Source of the DNA: Gemmatimonadota bacterium
GTDB taxonomy: Bacteria; Gemmatimonadota; Gemmatimonadetes; Longimicrobiales; RSA9
Length of the DNA: 12,297 bases
Assembly: GCA_019689775.1 (NCBI GenBank)
Contig: JADGGV010000065.1
Span: forward strand, 1-12,297
Reading direction: 5' to 3'
In this document: piece after piece, positions 1-6,571 of the stretch
Layout: each line of letters begins with the position of its first letter
Position numbering within the stretch: the first letter of the stretch is position 1
Notes under the pieces: model-generated
Told to the model about the DNA's origin: nothing
The model's database searches: none
The model's input: the letters and a program-made list of their open reading frames with translations, nothing else
Made by a program: the position numbers and the translations under genes

Positions 1-46
1 GCTGCGTCAGATTTGTATACGAGCCCGGGGGGGGGCGGGGGGGGGG
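1..46. other. Probable sequencing adapter plus poly-G artefact at contig end
   Basis: Bases 1-27 match the 3' part of the Illumina Nextera read-1 adapter at 22 of 27 positions. Bases 1-8 match GCAGCGTC at 7 of 8, and bases 9-27 match the mosaic end AGATGTGTATAAGAGACAG at 15 of 19. They are followed by nine G (27-35), one C, and ten G (37-46), the typical read-through signature of two-colour Illumina chemistry. The AT-rich patch is also unlike the rest of the window. I infer that genuine genomic sequence begins near base 47 and that this is the edge of a draft contig. Confidence 0.8.
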
Positions 47-708
47 CCACGCACCCGGACCCGGGCGCGGCGCAGCCGGGGGAGGTGGTGCGCGCGGCGC
101 TCGCCGCGACGGTGGCGGAGGACGCCGCGTCCGTCGAGGTCACGCTGGACTACACGGTGCGCGCGCCGGCCGGCACGACGCGCGTGCCGCTCGCGGTCGC
201 GCTGGTCCCGGACGCGAGCGTCGCCGTGGAGGAGGCGACGTCGCCCGCGGGGACGGTCGGCGTGGATCTGGCCGACGGGCGGGAGCGCTGGACCGGCTGG
301 CTGCGGCTGGCGCAGCCGCTGGCAGCGGCGGGCGAGCTGCCGTTCCAGATCCGCTACCGCGTCTTCCAGCGGGGCGGTCCGCGGATCGAGGTGCCGGTCG
401 TCGTCGTGACGTGGCCGCCAGTGGAGCCGCGCGCGGCGCCGTTCACCGCCGACGTGCTGGTGCCGGCGGGCGTCGCCGTCTCCGAGCCGTTCCCGTCCGG
501 GCTCGAGCGCGTCGGTGGCGGGGATGGCCCGCAGCGCTACCACGCGGAGCTGCCCGCGGTGCCGGAGCTGCTCGGGTTCCAGGTCCCGTCCGGCGATGAT
601 GCGCCGTGGCTGACGCTGCGCACCGCGCTGAACGGCGCGGCCGTCGCGCTGGCGCTGGCGTTCAGCGCGGCGGGGTGGCGCTACCTGCGGCGGCTGCCCC
701 GGCCGTGA
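46..708 (+). CDS. 5'-truncated gene: beta-rich, C-terminally membrane-anchored protein, function unknown
   Basis: This is an open frame of about 220 codons ending in TGA at 706-708. The frame stays open to base 1, but the bases before about 47 look like adapter residue. The TTG at 13 is therefore not a credible start, and the true N-terminus (perhaps with a signal peptide) is missing. The body alternates short hydrophobic and polar stretches, as in beta-sandwich exported proteins (e.g. VEVTLDYTVRAPAG and IEVPVVVVTW). About 25 residues before the end there is one hydrophobic helix (roughly ALNGAAVALALAFSAAGW) followed by YLRRLPRP. This predicts a single C-terminal membrane anchor with a short basic cytoplasmic tail and the rest outside the cytoplasm. 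I do not recognise the family and see no catalytic motif. It is convergent with the receptor gene. The existence of the gene is fairly secure; the function is open. Confidence 0.65.
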   Translation, partial: ATHPDPGAAQPGEVVRAALAATVAEDAASVEVTLDYTVRAPAGTTRVPLAVALVPDASVAVEEATSPAGTVGVDLADGRERWTGWLRLAQPLAAAGELPFQIRYRVFQRGGPRIEVPVVVVTWPPVEPRAAPFTADVLVPAGVAVSEPFPSGLERVGGGDGPQRYHAELPAVPELLGFQVPSGDDAPWLTLRTALNGAAVALALAFSAAGWRYLRRLPRP

Positions 709-773
709 GCCGCGCCGGCCCGGGATCCGGCGCCGCGACCGGGTCGGCGACGAGGCCCACCGGCGGGGCGTCG

Positions 774-808
774 CTCGTGCCCGCCCGGCGCCGGCCTGCC
801 GGCACGAG
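774..808. terminator. Inverted repeat between convergent genes, possible bidirectional terminator
   Basis: An 8-bp perfect inverted repeat, CTCGTGCC (774-781) and GGCACGAG (801-808), encloses a 19-base GC-rich interior. It lies in the 105-bp gap between the stop codons of the + gene ending at 708 and the - gene ending at 814. No T-run follows on either strand, so it is not a canonical intrinsic terminator. The position between converging genes is the main argument for a termination role. Confidence 0.4.
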
Positions 809-813
809 TCCGT

Positions 814-3800
814 TCACGGGCGGGTCGGCCGTCCACCGCCCCGCCGGAACGGGTTCTTCACCTCCTCCGGCACCTTCTCCCACTGCTCGCGCGTGAGGAT
901 CTTCTGCACGTCGGCGAGCGCGGCGGCGACCTCCTGGCGCGTCGACTGGATGGTCGGCTGCACCTCGAGGAAGATGCGGCCGAGGTCCTGGCCGGCGGCA
1001 TTGTCGAACTTCTTCCCCAGCTCCTCGCGGCGCTTCGTGAGCTTCTCGCCGAGGCGGTCGGAGATCGCCTGGATCTTCGCGACCTGCTCGGCGGACAGCC
1101 CGAGCGTGTCCCGGAGCTGGAGCAGCACCGGGATCGGGTTGGCGAGCATGCGGTCGACGAGGCCCACGGCGTTGAAGCCGCCGCGGCGCCCACCGTCGGC
1201 CGCGCCGCCGGCGACGCGGAGCGAGAGCGGCACGCGCGCCCACTGCTCGGGCGTGACGGTCTGGCGCGCGGTCTGGAGCGCGCGGGCGATGTCCTGGCGC
1301 GCGGCGTCGAGCGTCGGCGCGAGCATGCGCTGCGTCCGCTCGAGCGCCGCGCGGTCGACGCCGGCGACGCCGCCGAAGCCGCGCCGGCCGCGGCCGTCGG
1401 GCGGCGGGTCGATCGGCGGGCCGGGCGGCCCGGCGCCGTCGCGCCCGCCGCGCAACGCGGCGACGTCGATGCCGGCCAGCAGGTGGCGCAGCGTGTCGCG
1501 GCGCACGGCGAGACGCGCCTCCAGCGAGTCGGAGAGCGCGCGGAGCCGGCTCACCTGCTCCGGCGTCAGCCGCAACGAGTCCGCGAGCGCGACGATCGCG
1601 ACGATCGGGTTCGTGAACGCGCGCGCGGCGACGGAGTCGGCGTCGGCCTCGTCGCCCGCGCCGCGGAGCAGCCCCATGAGCTCGCCGCCGCCGAAGAAGC
1701 CGCCGCGCCCGGGGCCGCCGAAGCCGCCGGGCCCGTCCTCGCCGAAGCGGCCGCGCCCGCCGAAGCCGCCGGGCGCCGCGGCGAGCGTGGGCAGGGTGCC
1801 GAACGCGCGGTTGTTCTGGAACGGCTGGCCGCCGATGGCGAGCCGGGCGTTGATGCGGAGCGCGAACGGGTTGCGGATCGAGCTGGGCCCGCGGCGGTTC
1901 TGGCCGAAGCCCTCGTTGACCTGGTAGATGAACGCGCCGCGCGCAGGGTCGAAGCCGCGCACGTCGAGGAGGCGCGTGTCGGGGCGGGGCGTGTCGCCCC
2001 ACCCCTTCAGGTGGTCGGCGCCGTGCACGAGCTGGTCGAGCCCCTCGAGGACGTTGGAGGCGTCGATGGAGACGGTGAGCCGGCGCTCGACGCGGGGGAG
2101 ATTCGGGCGCAGCGCGAGCCGCATGTTGAGCGAGCGGGACCAGGGCGCGCGGCAGGAGTTGCGGTCCGCGATGCGGCCGAGCTGCTTCTCGAGGCAGTCG
2201 GCGACGCGGCCGGGGAGCACGGCCAGGAGCCGCCTCATCCCGTTGGCGAGCGCGGTGTCCGGGGTCGTGGCCGGATCGAAGACGAACGCGCGGTCGTCGA
2301 GCGCGCCGTCGCCGTTGACGTCGGCGCCGACGAGCGGCGTGAACGGCGCGCCGGAGGAGAGGCGCATGAGCGCGGTCAGCTCGATCCAGGGCGTGATCGC
2401 CTTGGCGAGCGTCAGGTTGAGCGTGTGGCGGCGGTCGTTGTCGGCCACGGCCCACTCGCGCACGTTCGGGTCGCCGGCCGTGGGCGCGGGCCGGAAGCCG
2501 GAGCCCTGGTCGCGGGCGAAGCCGAGCGTGTAGTTCGCGAACAACGTGATCCCCTTCGGGAGCAGCCCGCTGACCTGCGCCGTGATCTGGTGGGCGATGG
2601 AGGCGCGGTCGGCGCGCACGTCCCAGACGTTGCCGAAGCGCGGGTCGATGCGCGAGCCGGCGAGCGTCGTCTGGCCGGTGGCGGCGACGATGTCGCCCGG
2701 CTCGCCGAAGAACGGGCGCCCCTCGGCGGCGAGCTGGAAGCGCCGCGAGGTGTCGAGGTTGAGGTCGTAGTAGCCCCAGAGCCCCATCCCCCGCGAGAAG
2801 GAGTAGCGGACGTTGGCGCTCATGTTGAGCGGGAGCGGCGCGCGATAGCCGATCTCCGCGCGGAGCGACGAGGGCAGCTTCTGGTCCGGGTCGATGAGCG
2901 TGACGGTCGGCGCGCGCAGCGACTGCGGGTCGCCGACGCCGAGGCTGCCGTCGCTACAGCGGTCGGGGACGGAGGCGGGATCGGCGAGGAAGCCGCTCCA
3001 GTCGGGGAGCGGCGTCGCCTCGCCGATGCAGACGAGGCGCTGCTCGGAGTCCGCGAGCCCGGTCTGCCGGCTCGCGGCGGCGAACAGCCGCGTCGGCGGC
3101 TGGCCGGAGAAGAGGCCGATCCCGCCGCTCACCACGCGGGCGCTCCGCACCCCGCCGCCGCTCGCGATGCGGTAGTTGAAGCCGAGGCGCGGCGAGAAGC
3201 TCGTGGCGACGGGCTCGATGTCGGTGCGCCGGCCGAACGCCTGCTCGACCACCGGGTTGTAGGCCGGCCGCTCGGTCAGCCGCGAGTAGTCCCAGCGCAG
3301 GCCGGCGGTGACCTCGAGCGGCTCGCTGATCCGCCAGGTGTCGCCGACGTAGAGGCCGGCGCTCACGGTGCCCATCCGCTGGTCGCGCGGCGCGAGCGTG
3401 CGCTCGTAGCGCGCCGGGCGGTTCGCCTCGAAGTCCTCGAGCGAGTTGAACGTGAACGAGCCGAGCAGGTTGTCGGTCGAGCGATCGACGCTGCGCCCCT
3501 TCTGGAGCTGCCCGCCGACCTTGAGCCGGTGGAGCTGCGAGCCGACCGGCAGGAGGAACGACAGGTCCTCGGAGAGCTGGAGGTTCTTGCGGTAGGCGTC
3601 GGTCGGCATATTCCGGTTGCCGCCGAAGACCAGCGTCTGCGTAGCCGCGGTGCCGTCCTCGAAGCGCGAGGTGACGCGCACGCGCCCCTCCGGCATCTCC
3701 AGGTACGGCAGCGCCTGGTTCATGCTCTCGGTGAACGACACGGCGAGCGCGTTCGTCCAGCTCCCGCCGAAGCGCGAGTTCAGCGTGAGCGCGGCGGCGC

Positions 3801-5016
3801 GGTTGTCCGCCTCCGTCTCGCCGCCGTGCTGCGCCAGGTCGAGCGCGTTGATGCGCGTGCTGTCCTCGTCGCTCGTGCTCGAGTTCAGGCGCAGCGTCAG
3901 CGTGTGCGACTGCCCGCGCCGCTGCATCACGTTCCAGTCGGTACGGAGCTGGAGCGAGAGGTTGTCGCGGAGCTGGTCGTAGCGGCCGGTCGTGGCGATC
4001 GGCACGCCGTAGCCGCCGAGCGAGGCGAGGAAGCGGTCGACGGAGTCGACGGCGACGCCGGCGCGCAGCGCGGCGATCGGGTCGTTCGCCGCGAGCGCGA
4101 AGCGGTGGTTCACGTTGCGCCGCAACCCGAACGACAGGTTGTAGAACAGCTTGTTGCGCACGATCGGGCCGCCGATCGAGCCGCCCAGGTTCTGGCGCGT
4201 GAACGCGTTGACCGTCGTCGGCGAGCCGAGCTGGAGCGCGTCGTTGTCGAGGCTGTAGGAGAGCGCGCCCGCCGTGCGGTTGTTGCCGCGCGCCGACGTC
4301 AGCGAGACCTGCCCGCCGGCGAAGCCGCCGCGCGATGCGTCGAACGTGCTCGTCGTCACCTGCGTGCGCCGGATCCCCTCCTGCGGCACCTCGAGGCCGC
4401 TCTCGCCGAGGACCATGCCGTCGAGCACGACCTGGTTCAGCAGGTCGCTCATCCCGGCGACGGAGAAGCCCATCCGGCCGCTGAGCGAGTCCAGCTCGGT
4501 GGAGATGACGCCGGCCGCGAGCTGCGCCAGCGTGCTCGGGTCGAGGTCCGGCAGCGGAAGCTGGTTCAGCAGCTCCTGCGACAGTACGGTCGACTGCTCG
4601 CCGGCCTCGCCGCGCCCGGGCGGCGGCCGGCGCGCCGTCACGGCGAGCGTGTCGAGCGCGATCGCCTGCGGCGCCAGCGTGATGTTGGCGACGAGCAGCT
4701 CCTCGTCGCCCTCGCGCAGCACGGTGCGGACGACGTCGGCCCGCCCGAGGAACGAGACGCGCAGCAGGTAGCGGCCGCCGCCGTCGGGGAAGGCGATCAT
4801 GTAGCGGCCGTTCGAGTCGGTGATCGTGGAGCGCGAGATCTCCGTCTCCGCCGAGATGGCGACGACGCGCGCGCCCGCGACGGGCGCGCCGTTCTCGTCG
4901 ACGACGCGACCGGTCAGGACGTCGGTTTCCTGCGCGCGAGCGGTGGACGCGAGGCCGAGGAAGAGGAGCGCGAGAAGCCAGCCGAGGCGGCCGGCGCGGA
5001 ACGGGAAAGCGGACAT
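814..5016 (-). CDS. TonB-dependent outer-membrane receptor with periplasmic tandem Spy/CpxP-like C-terminal domains
   Basis: A 1400-residue outer-membrane receptor; the ligand is unknown. The start ATG at 5014-5016 begins a clear signal peptide (GRLGWLLALLFLGLASTARA, cleavage likely after residue 28). Only a weak AGG lies 7 nt upstream of the ATG. Residues ~31-115 form a carboxypeptidase-regulatory-like Ig domain, and LDTLAVTAR (~121-129) resembles a TonB box. Residues ~143-245 form the plug, with VLDGMVLGESG. Residues ~246-1062 form the barrel. Cysteine pairs C663/C687 and C941/C955 could be disulfides in surface loops, and NGDGALDDRAF (901-911) could bind calcium. The last strand is near NPFALRINARLAIGG (1049-1063), where such receptors normally end. 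Here about 340 residues follow: a Gly/Phe/Arg linker (~1081-1110) and two LTxxQ helical domains (1136-1267 and 1293-1385). The end of the barrel faces the periplasm, so this tail should be periplasmic. Receptor identity is near certain; the tail's function is inferred. Confidence 0.95.
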   Translation of the reverse strand: MSAFPFRAGRLGWLLALLFLGLASTARAQETDVLTGRVVDENGAPVAGARVVAISAETEISRSTITDSNGRYMIAFPDGGGRYLLRVSFLGRADVVRTVLREGDEELLVANITLAPQAIALDTLAVTARRPPPGRGEAGEQSTVLSQELLNQLPLPDLDPSTLAQLAAGVISTELDSLSGRMGFSVAGMSDLLNQVVLDGMVLGESGLEVPQEGIRRTQVTTSTFDASRGGFAGGQVSLTSARGNNRTAGALSYSLDNDALQLGSPTTVNAFTRQNLGGSIGGPIVRNKLFYNLSFGLRRNVNHRFALAANDPIAALRAGVAVDSVDRFLASLGGYGVPIATTGRYDQLRDNLSLQLRTDWNVMQRRGQSHTLTLRLNSSTSDEDSTRINALDLAQHGGETEADNRAAALTLNSRFGGSWTNALAVSFTESMNQALPYLEMPEGRVRVTSRFEDGTAATQTLVFGGNRNMPTDAYRKNLQLSEDLSFLLPVGSQLHRLKVGGQLQKGRSVDRSTDNLLGSFTFNSLEDFEANRPARYERTLAPRDQRMGTVSAGLYVGDTWRISEPLEVTAGLRWDYSRLTERPAYNPVVEQAFGRRTDIEPVATSFSPRLGFNYRIASGGGVRSARVVSGGIGLFSGQPPTRLFAAASRQTGLADSEQRLVCIGEATPLPDWSGFLADPASVPDRCSDGSLGVGDPQSLRAPTVTLIDPDQKLPSSLRAEIGYRAPLPLNMSANVRYSFSRGMGLWGYYDLNLDTSRRFQLAAEGRPFFGEPGDIVAATGQTTLAGSRIDPRFGNVWDVRADRASIAHQITAQVSGLLPKGITLFANYTLGFARDQGSGFRPAPTAGDPNVREWAVADNDRRHTLNLTLAKAITPWIELTALMRLSSGAPFTPLVGADVNGDGALDDRAFVFDPATTPDTALANGMRRLLAVLPGRVADCLEKQLGRIADRNSCRAPWSRSLNMRLALRPNLPRVERRLTVSIDASNVLEGLDQLVHGADHLKGWGDTPRPDTRLLDVRGFDPARGAFIYQVNEGFGQNRRGPSSIRNPFALRINARLAIGGQPFQNNRAFGTLPTLAAAPGGFGGRGRFGEDGPGGFGGPGRGGFFGGGELMGLLRGAGDEADADSVAARAFTNPIVAIVALADSLRLTPEQVSRLRALSDSLEARLAVRRDTLRHLLAGIDVAALRGGRDGAGPPGPPIDPPPDGRGRRGFGGVAGVDRAALERTQRMLAPTLDAARQDIARALQTARQTVTPEQWARVPLSLRVAGGAADGGRRGGFNAVGLVDRMLANPIPVLLQLRDTLGLSAEQVAKIQAISDRLGEKLTKRREELGKKFDNAAGQDLGRIFLEVQPTIQSTRQEVAAALADVQKILTREQWEKVPEEVKNPFRRGGGRPTRP
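862..1611 (-). repeat. Tandem pair of Spy/CpxP-like (LTxxQ) domains encoded in the receptor 3' end
   Basis: Two related units are encoded, residues 1136-1267 (nt 1216-1611) and 1293-1385 (nt 862-1140). Each begins NPI followed by a helix, then a first LTxxQ-type motif (LTPEQV at 1150; LSAEQV at 1307). Both then have a charged helix with the shared pattern A-x-SD-x-L-x3-L-x2-RR-x2-L. Both close with a second motif, VTPEQWARVP (1254-1263) and LTREQWEKVP (1374-1383). Two LTxxQ motifs per helical-hairpin unit is the pattern of E. coli Spy and CpxP. Unit 1 has an extra Gly/Pro-rich insert (~1188-1216). The similarity between units indicates an internal duplication that has since diverged. Confidence 0.75.
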
Positions 5017-5171
5017 CGTGCTGCCTGCCGTGGTGCGCGTATCCGACCGTAGACGTTGCCGGGCCGGGATTCGTTAAGCCGGCGCAGCCCCGGAGCCGGC
5101 CGCGAGGGCTCTATGGCGTACAGGCGAGGCGGGCGGCGCGTTGGGTGGTCCGCCGGCGCCGCCGACGCCCC

Positions 5172-5200
5172 TTGCCGCGCCCCGGCCGACGTCATATGTA
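5172..5200 (+). promoter_or_regulatory. Candidate promoter for yhaO-yhaN in the divergent intergenic region
   Basis: The 281-bp gap 5017-5297 separates divergent starts and must hold promoters for both directions. On the + strand TTGCCG (5172-5177) and TATGTA (5195-5200) are spaced 17 bp. This spacing suits a housekeeping sigma factor, and the site sits in one of the few A/T-rich patches here. It would give a 5' leader of about 90 nt before the ATG at 5298. The match to consensus is partial (4/6 and 3/6). On the - strand I found no convincing -35/-10 pair for the receptor gene, only isolated A/T-rich words such as TTAACG. I see no small gene or riboswitch in this gap. Confidence 0.3.
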
Positions 5201-5288
5201 TCGCCCGGGCAAGCGCCGAGATCGGCCTCTGCCGCCCACCGTCCGATCCGGTTCCTCCGCCGACAACGCGACCGCCCGACCGCAGCCC

Positions 5289-5292
5289 GAGG
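5289..5292 (+). promoter_or_regulatory. Shine-Dalgarno GAGG that sets the yhaO start
   Basis: GAGG lies 5 nt before the ATG at 5298. It favours that ATG over in-frame upstream starts (5145 onward), whose extra 51 residues are Arg/Pro-rich and unlike any phosphoesterase N-terminus. The protein from 5298 begins MRFRFLHAADLHLD, with the first catalytic motif at the usual distance. Confidence 0.7.
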
Positions 5293-5297
5293 TCCTG

Positions 5298-6569
5298 ATG
5301 CGATTCCGCTTCCTGCACGCCGCCGACCTGCACCTGGACACGCCGTTTTCCGGGCTGGGCCAGACCTCGCCGGAGATCGCCGAGCGGCTGCGCGACGCCT
5401 CGCTCGACGCGTTCGACGCGCTCGTCGAGCTGGCGATCACGCGGGACGTCGCGTTCGTGCTCCTGGCCGGCGACATCTACGACGGCGCCGAGCGCGGCGT
5501 GCGCGCGCAGCTTCGCTTCCGGCGCGGGCTCGAGCGGCTGTCGCAGCGCGGGATCCCGACGCTGGTCGTGCACGGCAACCACGACCCGCTGGACGGCTGG
5601 TCGGCGGTGCGGCGCTGGCCGGAGCGGGTGCACGTCTTCGGCCCGGAGCCGGGGACGAAGGAGGTGCACCGCGACGGTGAGCGGCTCGCGACGGTCTACG
5701 GGGTGAGCTATCCGCGGCGGGAGGTGTCGGAGAACCTGGCGCTGGGCCTGGCGGAGCGGGCGCGGGAGGGCGGCGGCGGCGGGTTGCGCATCGGCCTGCT
5801 GCACTGCACGGTCGGCGCGCAGACGGAGCACGCGCCGTACAGCCCGTGCACGCTGGACGACCTGCGGGCGGCGGGGATGGACTACTGGGCGCTCGGCCAC
5901 ATCCACCGGCACCAGGTGCTGAGCGAGCGCGACCCGTGCGTCGTCTACCCGGGCAACCTCCAGGGGCGCAGCCCGAAGCCGAGCGAGCAGGGCGCGAAGG
6001 GCGCGGTGCTGGTCGAGGCGGACGAGAGCGGGATCCTCGGCGTCGAGTTCGTCGCGCTGGACCGCGCGCGGTTCGTCGGCCTGGAGGTGGACGTCGGCGA
6101 GATCGAGGACCTGGCGGCGCTACACGCGGCGCTGGGTGCGGCCGCGAACGAGGCCGCCGCGGCGCACGCCGGCCGCGGCCTGCTGCTGCGCGCCACGCTC
6201 ACGGGGCGCGGGCCGCTGCACGCGGACCTGCGGCGCCCGGGGACGCTTGCGGAGCTGCGTCGCCAGCTCCGGGACGACGCGGCCGCGCGCGAGCCGTTCG
6301 TCTGGTGGGACGCCATCGAGGATGCGACGCTGGCGACGCTCGACCTCGACGCCATCCGCGCGCGCGGCGACTTCGCGGCCGAGGTGCTGGCCCGGGCCGA
6401 CGCGCTCGCGCGCGAGCCGGAGCGCCGCGCCGCGTTCCTGGCCGCCGCGCTCGAGCCGCTGCACGCCCGCCGCCGCTGGACGAGCGAGATCGAGTTCCCC
6501 ACCGAGCAGGAGCTGCTCGAGGCCGGCGCCGCGCTCGCCATCGAGCTGCTGGAGGCGGAGGGGGAGTGA
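5298..6569 (+). CDS. yhaO: YhaO/SbcD-like DNA repair nuclease (Mre11-type metallophosphoesterase)
   Basis: A 423-residue calcineurin-like phosphoesterase of the Mre11/SbcD/YhaO group, expected to cleave DNA ends with two bound metal ions (typically manganese). All metal-binding motifs are intact and in order: D10-x-H12 (AADLHLD), G58-D59 with D62 (LAGDIYD), G93-N94-H95-D96, H169 (LLHC) and G200-H201-x-H203 (GHIHRH). PGN (218-220) closes the catalytic domain. Residues ~260-423 are the C-terminal cap and helical region, which in Mre11-type proteins contacts the ATPase partner and DNA. The next gene begins 2 nt after the stop codon, so the two are almost certainly cotranscribed and the products form a complex. 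The length and the partner's membrane hairpin point to YhaO rather than classic SbcD. No activity has been shown for this copy, but enzyme class is very secure. Confidence 0.92.
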   Translation: MRFRFLHAADLHLDTPFSGLGQTSPEIAERLRDASLDAFDALVELAITRDVAFVLLAGDIYDGAERGVRAQLRFRRGLERLSQRGIPTLVVHGNHDPLDGWSAVRRWPERVHVFGPEPGTKEVHRDGERLATVYGVSYPRREVSENLALGLAERAREGGGGGLRIGLLHCTVGAQTEHAPYSPCTLDDLRAAGMDYWALGHIHRHQVLSERDPCVVYPGNLQGRSPKPSEQGAKGAVLVEADESGILGVEFVALDRARFVGLEVDVGEIEDLAALHAALGAAANEAAAAHAGRGLLLRATLTGRGPLHADLRRPGTLAELRRQLRDDAAAREPFVWWDAIEDATLATLDLDAIRARGDFAAEVLARADALAREPERRAAFLAAALEPLHARRRWTSEIEFPTEQELLEAGAALAIELLEAEGE

Positions 6570-6571
6570 CC

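Noticed and set aside
1483..5052. Open + strand frame of about 1190 codons opposite the receptor gene
   Set aside because: Its product is an Ala/Arg/Glu/Gly/Val-rich shadow with no fold-like pattern. It arises from the GC-rich codon bias of the receptor gene on the other strand, which has clear homology features.
5078..5100. GCCGGC repeats upstream of the receptor gene as an operator
   Set aside because: The 6-mer is itself palindromic and very frequent in DNA of this composition, so its repetition carries little information.
5145..5297. N-terminal extension of the nuclease from an upstream in-frame start
   Set aside because: The added 51 residues are Arg/Pro-rich and unlike the family. GAGG 5 nt before the ATG at 5298 and the family-typical MRFRFLHAADLH start favour 5298.
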